The translations under genes and the position numbers were made by a program. 6,796 bases of DNA, from positions 1 to 6,796 of the forward strand of contig PIVQ01000394.1 of the NCBI GenBank assembly GCA_003354055.1, written 5' to 3'. The notes under the pieces were generated by a model. That model had not been told where the DNA came from, did no database searches, and worked only from the letters and a program-made list of their open reading frames with translations. Positions 1 through 6,532 of this stretch are shown here, piece after piece. This DNA comes from Desulfobacteraceae bacterium (GTDB taxonomy: Bacteria > Desulfobacterota > Desulfobacteria > Desulfobacterales > Desulfobacteraceae). Numbering within the stretch: position 1 is the first letter of the stretch; the number at the start of each line of letters is the position of its first letter.

Positions 1-1020
1 CCCATCAAACAGGCAGATGCCTTTATCCATGCGGTTGCCGAAGGTGATTTTACCAAGTCCCTTAAAATCGTTCAGAAAGATGAAATCGGATCCATGGTCG
101 GGGCCATTAATGAAATGGTCGAAGAACTGGCCCAGGTCTTCAGGGAAATCACCTCAGGTGTGACTACGTTGAATCAGACCTCTTCCGGGCTTTCCAAGGT
201 GTCCGGTGATCTGGAGGCCGGTGCCGGGGAGATGTCGGACAGGTCCGGAGCCGTGTCTGATGCAGCCCAGGGCATGAGCGATCGACTGAATTCAGTGGCC
301 GCCAGTTCGGAACAATCCTCATCCAATCTGGATATGGTGTCTGCAGCCATGGAAGAGATGAATACCACGGTAAATGAGATTGCCAAAAACACAGGTGATG
401 CAAAATCTATTACCGAGTCTGCAGTATCCACAGCCCAGCATGCCTCTTTAAAGGTAAATGAACTGGGGGATGATGCCAGGGAGATCGGGGAGGTCACAGA
501 GGTGATATCAGAGATTTCCGGTCAGACCAATCTTCTGGCCCTGAATGCCACCATTGAAGCGGCCCGAGCCGGTGAAGCCGGTAAAGGCTTTGCCGTAGTG
601 GCCAACGAGATCAAGGAACTCGCGGACCAGACTGCCCAGGCTGCCCAGAATATCAGTCAAAAGATTTCTAAAATTCAGCAGTCCGCCAAAGGGACAGTGG
701 ATGAAATCGGGCAGATTTCAACAGTGATCAATGAGGTGGACGGCATTGTCTCTTCCATCTCCACGGCCATAGAGGAACAGTCCATTACCTCCAGGGAAAT
801 CTCAAATAATATTGCCCAGGCTGCCCAGGGAATCCATGAAACCAATGCAAATATCGGCGAATCCTCCCTGGCTGCATCAGGTATTGCCGAAGACATTTCC
901 AGTGTGAATACCAATGCCCGGGCTGTGAACGACAGTACCCGGGAGGTGAACGACAGTGTGGGAAAACTTCAGGATTTTGCCCAAAGTCTGAAAGATATTC
1001 TAGGCCGGTTCAAGGTTTAG
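1..1020 (+). CDS. Methyl-accepting chemotaxis protein, C-terminal part (HAMP plus signalling hairpin); 5' end outside window
   Basis: The frame is open to the left edge, giving 339 visible residues; sensor and membrane segments lie outside. Residues 1-45 match the second part of a HAMP domain: a starting Pro-Ile, the EGDFT turn, then DEIG (27-30) and an N-E-M helix. The rest is one long coiled-coil hairpin. The very conserved tip spans residues 171-211 (GQTNLLALNATIEAARAGE, then GKGFAVVANE), with E186 at the bend; this is where CheA and CheW bind. Candidate methylation sites of the small-small-x-x-E/Q-E/Q type occur at E104/Q105, E118/E119 and E258/E259, two on one arm and one on the other, as expected for an antiparallel bundle. 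Each arm is about 140-150 residues, suggesting a long class such as 40H or 44H (inference). There is no C-terminal NWETF-type tether for CheR/CheB. Two TAG stops stand in tandem at 1018-1023. Confidence 0.96.
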   Translation, partial: PIKQADAFIHAVAEGDFTKSLKIVQKDEIGSMVGAINEMVEELAQVFREITSGVTTLNQTSSGLSKVSGDLEAGAGEMSDRSGAVSDAAQGMSDRLNSVAASSEQSSSNLDMVSAAMEEMNTTVNEIAKNTGDAKSITESAVSTAQHASLKVNELGDDAREIGEVTEVISEISGQTNLLALNATIEAARAGEAGKGFAVVANEIKELADQTAQAAQNISQKISKIQQSAKGTVDEIGQISTVINEVDGIVSSISTAIEEQSITSREISNNIAQAAQGIHETNANIGESSLAASGIAEDISSVNTNARAVNDSTREVNDSVGKLQDFAQSLKDILGRFKV

Positions 1021-1047
1021 TAGACACTTACTCTTGTAATTCAATGG

Positions 1048-1089
1048 AAAAGCCAGCTCTGAGAAAGGTCGTCTCAGGGCTGGCTTTTT
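1048..1089 (+). terminator. Intrinsic terminator after the chemoreceptor gene, probably working in both directions
   Basis: A 16-bp stem (1048-1063 with 1073-1088) encloses a 9-nt loop. The only imperfection is one T-G wobble (1058/1078). The right arm runs into TTTTT at 1085-1089. On the other strand the hairpin is followed by only four Ts, so termination of the leftward isomerase transcript is plausible but weaker. The hairpin sits in the convergent gap between stop codons at 1018-1020 and 1093-1095, where a shared terminator is expected. Confidence 0.92.
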
Positions 1090-1092
1090 ATA

Positions 1093-1914
1093 TTATTTCC
1101 CGGTGAATTTAGGTTCTCTTTTTTCCATGAATGCAGTGACAGCTTCCATAAGATCATGGGACGGGATGATATTGGCACTCATGGAGGCCACATAGTTGAG
1201 GCCGTCATCAATACTCTTGCCCACTCCGTAGTTAAGCACATCCTTGGAGGCCTGGACCGCCAGGGGGGAATTGGCTGCAATCTCTTCTGCCAAAGCCTGT
1301 GCCTCCTCAAACAGAACTTCTTTGGTATCAAACACCTCATTGACCAAAAGTATTTCTTTGGCACGCTTAGCAGAAATAGTTTTGGCTGAATAGGCAAGCT
1401 CCCTGGCATGGCCCTGCCCAATAATCAAAGGGATTCTCTGGAGTACACCCACATCTGCCACAAACCCCACGGCAGCCTCTTTAAGACAAAATTCGGCATC
1501 TGCAGAACAAAGTCTGATATCGCAGGCGGTTGCCATGTCCAGACCCGCACCGATACAATGACCGTGGATGGCGGCAATAACAGGCTTTTTACACCACTCA
1601 ATACAACTTATGGCATCCTGAAGCTTTTTGATTTTGGGCAGAAGCCGCCATTTGACGCCGCCTTTCTGCTCTGCGTCCATCAGTTCCGGAAGATCGGGCA
1701 TCATGCCCACAAGGTCAATACCCGCGCAAAAGCAGGGGCCCTCCCCTGCCATAACAACAACCCTGATTTCATCATCATTATCAAGGTCTTCAAATATTTC
1801 AACGGGCTCTTTCCATGCCGGCGGATTCATGGCATTTTTTTTCTCCGGGCGGTTCAGATACACCCAGGCAACAGGCCCTTTTTTTTCAACGCGGTAGAAT
1901 TCATATTCAGTCAT
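1093..1914 (-). CDS. Crotonase-fold enzyme, likely delta(3,5)-delta(2,4)-dienoyl-CoA isomerase
   Basis: This 273-residue protein has the enoyl-CoA hydratase/isomerase fold. The oxyanion-hole segments are CAGIDL (63-68) and HGHCIGAGLDM (117-127). D126, E146 and D154 have exactly the 20- and 8-residue spacing of Asp176, Glu196 and Asp204, the catalytic acids I recall for rat ECH1. The surrounding KEAAVGFVADVG (145-156) and the later GKSIDDGLNYVA (232-243) also resemble ECH1 more than ordinary hydratases. The family moves conjugated double bonds in 3,5-dienoyl-CoA so that oxidation of polyunsaturated acyl chains can continue; no targeting signal is seen, so it is probably cytoplasmic. The ATG at 1914 follows AAGGAGA (1920-1926) with 5-nt spacing. 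It is the last gene of the leftward cluster, 87 bp after the DUF169 gene. Another crotonase activity, for example in aromatic acyl-CoA degradation, cannot be excluded. Confidence 0.88.
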   Translation of the reverse strand: MTEYEFYRVEKKGPVAWVYLNRPEKKNAMNPPAWKEPVEIFEDLDNDDEIRVVVMAGEGPCFCAGIDLVGMMPDLPELMDAEQKGGVKWRLLPKIKKLQDAISCIEWCKKPVIAAIHGHCIGAGLDMATACDIRLCSADAEFCLKEAAVGFVADVGVLQRIPLIIGQGHARELAYSAKTISAKRAKEILLVNEVFDTKEVLFEEAQALAEEIAANSPLAVQASKDVLNYGVGKSIDDGLNYVASMSANIIPSHDLMEAVTAFMEKREPKFTGK

Positions 1915-1929
1915 GGATCTCTCCTTCTT

Positions 1930-1951
1930 AGCAATTGATAAGCAATTGATA
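1930..1951. repeat. Perfect 11-bp tandem duplication just upstream of the isomerase gene
   Basis: AGCAATTGATA occurs at 1930-1940 and again, directly abutting, at 1941-1951. Each copy contains the palindrome CAATTG, and the period is about one helical turn. The repeat lies immediately upstream of the ribosome binding site of the isomerase gene, so it would fall in its 5' untranslated region. It could be an operator or a simple duplication; the sequence alone does not decide. Confidence 0.75.
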
Positions 1952-1968
1952 ATAAATTATTGAGAGGC

Positions 1969-1997
1969 ATAGTAGCAGGTTCTTGTCTGAACTTCAA
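1969..1997 (-). promoter_or_regulatory. Possible internal sigma70-type promoter for the isomerase gene
   Basis: On the minus strand, TTGAAG (1997-1992, 4/6 to TTGACA) and TACTAT (1974-1969, 4/6 to TATAAT) are separated by 17 nt. They lie in the 87-bp gap between the DUF169 stop and the isomerase start. Such partial matches arise by chance, so this is only a candidate. It would let the isomerase be made separately from the upstream genes. Confidence 0.3.
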
Positions 1998-2001
1998 TTT
2001 G

Positions 2002-2796
2002 TTACTTTTTCAACCGTTTCCAGGCACGGGTTCCCAGTGCGCTTTCGGGCCATTGATTCAGCATATCCTGGAAAAGATCAAACGGGACAGCATAGGTAAA
2101 CTCTTCATTTTTCAGATACCTCAGGCAGTTGATGTCAAAACCGCCGATCACGGCTCTTTTGTATCCTTGGCCCAAAAATTTTCTCGGCCAGGAAATCAAC
2201 CCGCAACAGCCGACACCAAAGGGCATCTGAACCGCTTGCGGATCCTGGGTAAGAAAAACGGTTAATGCATTGAGGCCGATCATGGTGTCACGGTTGGGAA
2301 AGAACACCACGATTTCCGGGTTCTCATCTTTTTTAAACAGTGACAGAGGCTGGATGACAAGTACCGGAGCCGATGCTTTTGGCGGAGCAAATGAATCATA
2401 AAATATTTTTGCTGTTTGTGGAGAATCAACATAGCGTTCCCCCGGTATTTTACCCGGGATGCCGGTGGAGAGAAGGGGAAGCTCAAAGTCTTCGTAATTG
2501 GGTTTAAAACCCATGAAAAAAGCACCGCCCAGGCAGCCGTAGTGTTCCTGATCAAAATAGGCCGCCGCCTTTTTCCGGCGTGCCATCCTGATTTTCATTA
2601 GAACGCAGGATACCCAGCTCATCTCTTCGTTTGATTCAAGGCGGTTCAATGGGGTCTGTGCTTTGGGTGTATACCCTGTGACCGGTTTTTTATCGGTGTA
2701 AAAAAGTCCCATGGGCTCTTCGGTTAATCCTAATGCAGCCATGAGGGATTCAATTTTTTTCCTATTGTCAGTTGTGTTTGTGGTCTGTTCTTTCAT
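2002..2796 (-). CDS. DUF169 family protein (COG2043), function unknown
   Basis: This 264-residue protein has no signal peptide or clear membrane helix, so it is probably cytoplasmic. I recognise the DUF169 pattern from an N-terminal LGLTEEPMGLFYTD segment, a central HYGCLGGAFFMGF block (85-97), and a late GVGCCGLISWPR block (194-205). Cysteines are C64, C88, C197, C198 and C224. Several fall in the most family-like blocks, so a metal or redox role is possible, but no biochemical function is established that I can name. The ATG at 2796 has a perfect AGGAGG (2801-2806) 4 nt upstream. It starts 28 bp after the EamA-type gene ends, and no terminator lies between them, so the two are probably co-transcribed. 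Family call is fairly sure; function is open. Confidence 0.85.
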   Translation of the reverse strand: MKEQTTNTTDNRKKIESLMAALGLTEEPMGLFYTDKKPVTGYTPKAQTPLNRLESNEEMSWVSCVLMKIRMARRKKAAAYFDQEHYGCLGGAFFMGFKPNYEDFELPLLSTGIPGKIPGERYVDSPQTAKIFYDSFAPPKASAPVLVIQPLSLFKKDENPEIVVFFPNRDTMIGLNALTVFLTQDPQAVQMPFGVGCCGLISWPRKFLGQGYKRAVIGGFDINCLRYLKNEEFTYAVPFDLFQDMLNQWPESALGTRAWKRLKK

Positions 2797-2824
2797 TTGT
2801 CCTCCTAAGAGTAGGGCGTAATTT

Positions 2825-3235
2825 TCAGAGTGTAAAAAATAAGATAGCTACAAAGGCACTTAATATGCCAAATCCTTCATTTAAAGTCAGGGGTTCTTTT
2901 AAGATAAACCAGCCCAAGGTGATGGTAATCAAAGGGGAAAGGGAGGTGAACATTGCCACTACCGAAACCTTTCCCGTCTTGACCGCAAATAGAAAACCAA
3001 GGGCTCCGGTCAGCCCGAGGATTCCGGTTGCAATACCTAAACAAATCCCTTTTATATGGATGTCCGGTTGAAACTTCACCAGGGAGAGGGCGACGACACC
3101 CACAATGGCGGCTCCGATGGTTTCATAGATCATGGCACTTATGGGGCTGATATATTGAGTGGTGATTTTGGGGACAAAACCCCAGACACCCCAACAGACA
3201 AGTGTGACAGATGCAGGTAAAATCCAGTTGGTCAT
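2825..3235 (-). CDS. Half-size EamA/DMT-superfamily membrane protein
   Basis: The 136-residue protein is very hydrophobic, with about five predicted membrane helices near residues 4-22, 31-53, 62-84, 89-111 and 118-136. The segment LSPLITITLGWFILKEPLT (99-117) is the typical end of an EamA repeat, where the LKEP turn precedes the last helix. Usual DMT transporters carry two EamA repeats in about 300 residues; this one has a single repeat, so it probably works as a homodimer or with a partner (inference). The family moves small metabolites across the inner membrane, but the substrate cannot be read from the sequence. The ATG at 3235 is preceded by GGAGGA (3241-3246) with 5-nt spacing. It is the first gene of the leftward cluster and divergent from the STAND regulator. 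Confidence 0.87.
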   Translation of the reverse strand: MTNWILPASVTLVCWGVWGFVPKITTQYISPISAMIYETIGAAIVGVVALSLVKFQPDIHIKGICLGIATGILGLTGALGFLFAVKTGKVSVVAMFTSLSPLITITLGWFILKEPLTLNEGFGILSAFVAILFFTL

Positions 3236-3257
3236 AATTATCCTCCGTATTTAAATT

Positions 3258-3287
3258 GTGACAGGTCGAGCCTATGGAATGGATAAT
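3258..3287 (+). promoter_or_regulatory. Candidate sigma70 promoter for the STAND regulator gene
   Basis: GTGACA (3258-3263) and GATAAT (3282-3287) each match the sigma70 consensus at 5 of 6 positions and are 18 nt apart. A start near 3294 would give a leader of about 110 nt before the ATG at 3403. The -10 box overlaps ATAATA (3283-3288), which reads TATTAT on the other strand and could be the -10 of the leftward EamA-DUF169-isomerase cluster; no good -35 box for that direction is seen. Confidence 0.45.
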
Positions 3288-3315
3288 AGGGGAACACCGT
3301 CCCATAAACGTCCCC

Positions 3316-3342
3316 GGAACCGTTCCAAAAGGTGGAATTCCA
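3316..3342. promoter_or_regulatory. Cluster of short inverted repeats in the divergent intergenic region, possible operator
   Basis: GGAAC-C-GTTCC (3316-3326) is a 5-1-5 inverted repeat. TGGAATTCCA (3333-3342) is a perfect 10-bp palindrome. TTCCA (3323-3327) and TGGAA (3333-3337) form a third, interleaved pair. A partly similar sequence, GGAACACCGTCCC, lies at 3291-3303. Position between divergent genes favours a protein-binding site, but arms this short can occur by chance. Confidence 0.35.
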
Positions 3343-3385
3343 ATAAAAAATTGTAAAAAGCCCTCGAGTGTTATAAAAAATCACC

Positions 3386-3392
3386 GGAGGAG
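3386..3392 (+). promoter_or_regulatory. Ribosome binding site that sets the start of the STAND regulator
   Basis: GGAGGAG lies 10 nt before the ATG at 3403. The frame is open back to an earlier ATG at 3274, but that one has no comparable site, and the 43 extra residues resemble no domain and would cover the promoter candidate. The protein from 3403 begins directly with the first beta-strand of the winged-helix domain. Confidence 0.85.
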
Positions 3393-3402
3393 AAAAAACA
3401 TC

Positions 3403-6400
3403 ATGGCAGGATTAAGGTTTCAGTTTTTCGGTCCCCCCTGTTTTGAACGAAACGGTGTTCCCATTAAAGTCGGGCGTCGAAAGGCTGTTGCTCTGGCGGT
3501 ATACCTCGTGGTAACAGGGAAACCTCATTCCCGCGATCATCTGGCGGACCTGTTCTGGCAAGAGTCTGACCGGGATAAGGCAAGGGCTTCTCTTCGGCGA
3601 ACACTTTCGGTAATGACAAAGGCCCTGGGCCGTTTCTGGCTGTCTATTGACAGGGATACCATCGGGTTTGCTCCCCATGAGGATCTATGGGTTGATGTGG
3701 TCCGGTTCCAAGAATTGACTGCCCACAGGTCTTCTGATTCCGAGCAAGCCTTACAAGAGGCTGCCTCGGTGTATGAAAACGGCTTTCTAAACGGATTCAG
3801 TCTCGGGGATGCGCCGGATTTTGACGATTGGCAATTTGAACAGGCTGAAGCGTTCGGCCGTTCGGCAGCCCGTGTTTTAAAACACCTGGCTGAGTTGTGC
3901 ATGCACCGGATGGACTTAGCCTCCGCCATTGCCCATGCCAGGCGAAGGTTAGCGTTTGACCCGTTTGATGAAACCGCTCACAGGCAGCTCATCCGGCTTT
4001 ACCACAAAGACGGTCAGCCGCGGGCAGCCCTTCGCCAATATGAAAAATGCAGGGATCTTCTTCAAAAGGAACTGAACATAGAACCCGAAGATAAGACTAT
4101 CGCACTTGTCGAAGTTGTTCGAGCCACTGCATCTGATCAGGTCAACCCAATTTCCCTGCCATTGAAAAATCTGCCGGTTCAATCCTCCACTTTTGTAGGG
4201 CGGAAAAATGAATGCCGTACCCTGACCGGTATGGTACAGGATCCCAAGATTAAACTGATAACCCTGACCGGACCTGGTGGAATAGGGAAAACCCGGCTGG
4301 CCCTGGAAGTTGCCGCAGGTTTGGAAGATCGTTTCCCCCACGGAGTTTTTTTTATCTCCCTTGCAGAGCTGGCTACCCTGGAAGCCACTGATCTGATTCG
4401 TAGCTTTGGGCTCAGTTTTGACGAACAAAGCGACCCTTTAAAGCAATTGCTGGCGTTTCTCGGCCACGGAGAACGCCTTCTTGTGCTGGATAATTTCGAA
4501 CACCTGGCCGAGGGAGGAATGCTGGTATCAAAAATAATGGACCGGGCTGCCGGTCTCAAAGTACTTGTAACCTCAAGAACCCGGCTGATGCTAAAGGGGG
4601 AACATCTTTTTCCCCTCTCCGGCCTTGACTCTCCATTGGTAAAAACGGAAAGTGACGGAATTCAAACTGCTGAGCAAATGTACGATGCAGTCGCGCTGTT
4701 CCTTTCCAGTGCCAGGATGGTCAGGCCGGACTTCAAGTTGACTGCATTAAATTTTCATGGGGTTACCCGCATCTGTAACTTGACCGGGGGGATGCCGCTT
4801 GCTCTTATACTGGCAGCCGGCATGGTGGAACTTTATTCACCTGAAGAAATTGCAAAAGGAATCCAGATGCGTCTGGGGTTTCTGAAAACCGAAATCAGGG
4901 ATATCCCCTCTTGCCACAAGAGCATGCGTGCCGTGTTTGAAGCTTCCTTTAGCCGCTTACCGGAAAATGAAAAAAAGAATTTCTTGAAACTTACCGTTTT
5001 CAGCAACGGATTTTCCCTCAACTCCCTGACAGCCGTAGCCGGCGATGGAGAAGATTCTACTACTTCAACCACATTAGCACTTGTTCGACAATCGATGCTT
5101 AATACTGATTCCGGAACCGGGCGGTTTCATATACATCCGCTCCTAAGGCAGTACGGGCGGGAAGGGCTTGTACATATGGGTCTGTATGAGGGGATAATGG
5201 ATGCCCATAAAACCCATTATCTGGATTTGGTAAATAAGAATGGAAGTAGTCTTATCGGTGACGGAATGCTTGCCTGTCGCCGGGATATGGATGCTGATTT
5301 TGCCAATATCCGTCAGGCATGGTGCAGGGCTGTAGACCAGGGGGATTTTGCCGCTCTTGCTCTTGCCGCCCAAGGGCTTTATGTCTACTTTGACATGCAT
5401 ACTCGATATCATGAAGGAGAGGCTCTTTTTCAGCCGGCCAAAGAGCTGGTGATGACATCGTATAAAACCCTGACAGACCCGAATCATGGGATTCTTCTCC
5501 TATGCTGGTTTGACATGCAGACCCAGGGGGCGGATTCTCCGGAGGCGTTTTGGGAGCTCAAAAGAGCTGGTGAGTTCTGTCTGAGAAAAGCAATTAAAAG
5601 AAAAAATAATCAGGCCAAAGCCTGTGCATTTTTGCTCATGGGGGCGGTTGCCCAAAAGCAGATGCTGTACCAGAGGGCAATCCGATTTTATAGATTGAGT
5701 CTTAAAACAGACCCCGTGATTGAACATTCATTCTGGGTGACCATTCGGATTGGATTATGTTGGCGGACCCTTGGGGATATGGATCAGGCAATCAAACGTT
5801 TTCGCCAGAGCCGTGCCATAGGGCTCAGGCTTGGGGATGCCGTTAAACAGGCCTGGTCTCTTGGAAACATCGGATCTGCAGAGTTGTGTAAGGGTAATCT
5901 TGCGGAAGCCGAAAGCTGTCTCGCTTCAGCAGACAGGGCTTTTCTCCGGCTCAACGCGCCTGTTGGAACGGTGATGACTCTGGAAGAATTGGCATTAATC
6001 TCTTTTTTAAAAGGGGAGCTCTCCCTGGCCGTCTCTCAGGCGGATCAGGCCTTGAAAATATCAAAAGATGCTGGCCTTGCCCAGTCAAGATACCAGAGAG
6101 CCCATGCCTTGAAGGGCCTTGCCCTAATTGCGACCAATGATTTGGATCAGGGCCACATCTGCTTGAAAGAGGTCCTGAACACAGAAACTTCAAGTTTTAC
6201 GGCTCTCTTAGGTATGTCGTTATGGGCATGCGTCAAGGGTAATGATTCTCTGGCCGGGGAATATTTAAAGTCAGCCGGAAAAAGTATGGGGTCCGTACAT
6301 AAACCGCAATTGAAAGCCTTGTTTTTGTTGGCAGGGGCCGCTGTTGCGGTACAGGAGGGGAAGGATGGGACGGCATGCGAATTGTTGAGCACTCTGTTTC

Positions 6401-6519
6401 ATCATCCCGATTGTCCCAATGAGCTATTCAGAATTTGGAAATTTCCGGAAATCCTGCTTTCAATGATCAAATCCAGAATGTTGCCTGAGACGTTCAAAAA
6501 GATATGGGAGCAGGAATGA
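3403..6519 (+). CDS. AfsR/SARP-like STAND transcriptional regulator (winged helix - BTAD - NB-ARC-type ATPase - TPR)
   Basis: The 1038-residue protein has four parts. Residues 4-90 form an OmpR-like winged helix of the SARP type (RRKAVALAVYL, then DHLADLFW and ARASLRRTLSVM). Residues 95-240 are a bacterial transcriptional activation domain (BTAD), including AFDPFDETAHRQLIRLY and AALRQYEKCRDLL. Residues 262-590 are an NB-ARC-like ATPase: FVGR (264-267), Walker A GPGGIGKT (290-297), Walker B LLVLDN (359-364), sensor-type VTSRTRL (389-395), GGMPLAL (462-468) and an MHD-like FHIHPLLRQYG (575-585). From about 735 to 925 come some five degenerate TPR-like helix pairs, which in this class usually sense a ligand or protein. 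STAND proteins typically switch from an ADP-bound resting state to an ATP-bound oligomer. It is divergent from the EamA-DUF169-isomerase cluster, its likely target (inference). All key ATPase motifs appear intact; the inducing signal is unknown. Confidence 0.93.
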   Translation: MAGLRFQFFGPPCFERNGVPIKVGRRKAVALAVYLVVTGKPHSRDHLADLFWQESDRDKARASLRRTLSVMTKALGRFWLSIDRDTIGFAPHEDLWVDVVRFQELTAHRSSDSEQALQEAASVYENGFLNGFSLGDAPDFDDWQFEQAEAFGRSAARVLKHLAELCMHRMDLASAIAHARRRLAFDPFDETAHRQLIRLYHKDGQPRAALRQYEKCRDLLQKELNIEPEDKTIALVEVVRATASDQVNPISLPLKNLPVQSSTFVGRKNECRTLTGMVQDPKIKLITLTGPGGIGKTRLALEVAAGLEDRFPHGVFFISLAELATLEATDLIRSFGLSFDEQSDPLKQLLAFLGHGERLLVLDNFEHLAEGGMLVSKIMDRAAGLKVLVTSRTRLMLKGEHLFPLSGLDSPLVKTESDGIQTAEQMYDAVALFLSSARMVRPDFKLTALNFHGVTRICNLTGGMPLALILAAGMVELYSPEEIAKGIQMRLGFLKTEIRDIPSCHKSMRAVFEASFSRLPENEKKNFLKLTVFSNGFSLNSLTAVAGDGEDSTTSTTLALVRQSMLNTDSGTGRFHIHPLLRQYGREGLVHMGLYEGIMDAHKTHYLDLVNKNGSSLIGDGMLACRRDMDADFANIRQAWCRAVDQGDFAALALAAQGLYVYFDMHTRYHEGEALFQPAKELVMTSYKTLTDPNHGILLLCWFDMQTQGADSPEAFWELKRAGEFCLRKAIKRKNNQAKACAFLLMGAVAQKQMLYQRAIRFYRLSLKTDPVIEHSFWVTIRIGLCWRTLGDMDQAIKRFRQSRAIGLRLGDAVKQAWSLGNIGSAELCKGNLAEAESCLASADRAFLRLNAPVGTVMTLEELALISFLKGELSLAVSQADQALKISKDAGLAQSRYQRAHALKGLALIATNDLDQGHICLKEVLNTETSSFTALLGMSLWACVKGNDSLAGEYLKSAGKSMGSVHKPQLKALFLLAGAAVAVQEGKDGTACELLSTLFHHPDCPNELFRIWKFPEILLSMIKSRMLPETFKKIWEQE

Positions 6520-6532
6520 AAATTAAAAAAAG

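Noticed and set aside
634..828. 15-bp repeat GCCCAGGCTGCCCAG at 634-648 and 814-828
   Set aside because: Both copies encode the same AQAAQ helix motif within the chemoreceptor hairpin; internal coiled-coil similarity is enough to explain it.
925..957. Direct repeat GTGAACGACAGT at 925-936 and 946-957
   Set aside because: The 21-bp period equals one coiled-coil heptad of the chemoreceptor (V-N-D-S twice), so protein structure explains it.
1408..1938. Open frame of 176 codons on the plus strand opposite the isomerase gene
   Set aside because: It is antisense to a clearly homologous enzyme gene and its translation shows no recognisable domain.
3266..3368. Two TCGAG motifs (3266-3270 and 3364-3368) recalling the heptamer bound by actinobacterial SARPs
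   Set aside because: They are 98 bp apart, not at the 11- or 22-bp spacing of SARP direct repeats, and five bases match easily by chance.
3351..3377. A second plus-strand promoter, TTGTAA (3351-3356) with TATAAA (3372-3377)
   Set aside because: The 15-nt spacer is short and the -35 match is only 4/6; the pair at 3258-3287 is better.
3274..3402. A 43-residue N-terminal extension of the STAND regulator from the ATG at 3274
   Set aside because: It lacks a ribosome binding site, resembles no domain and would overlap the -10 box of the candidate promoter. The ATG at 3403 has GGAGGAG upstream and starts exactly at the winged-helix fold.
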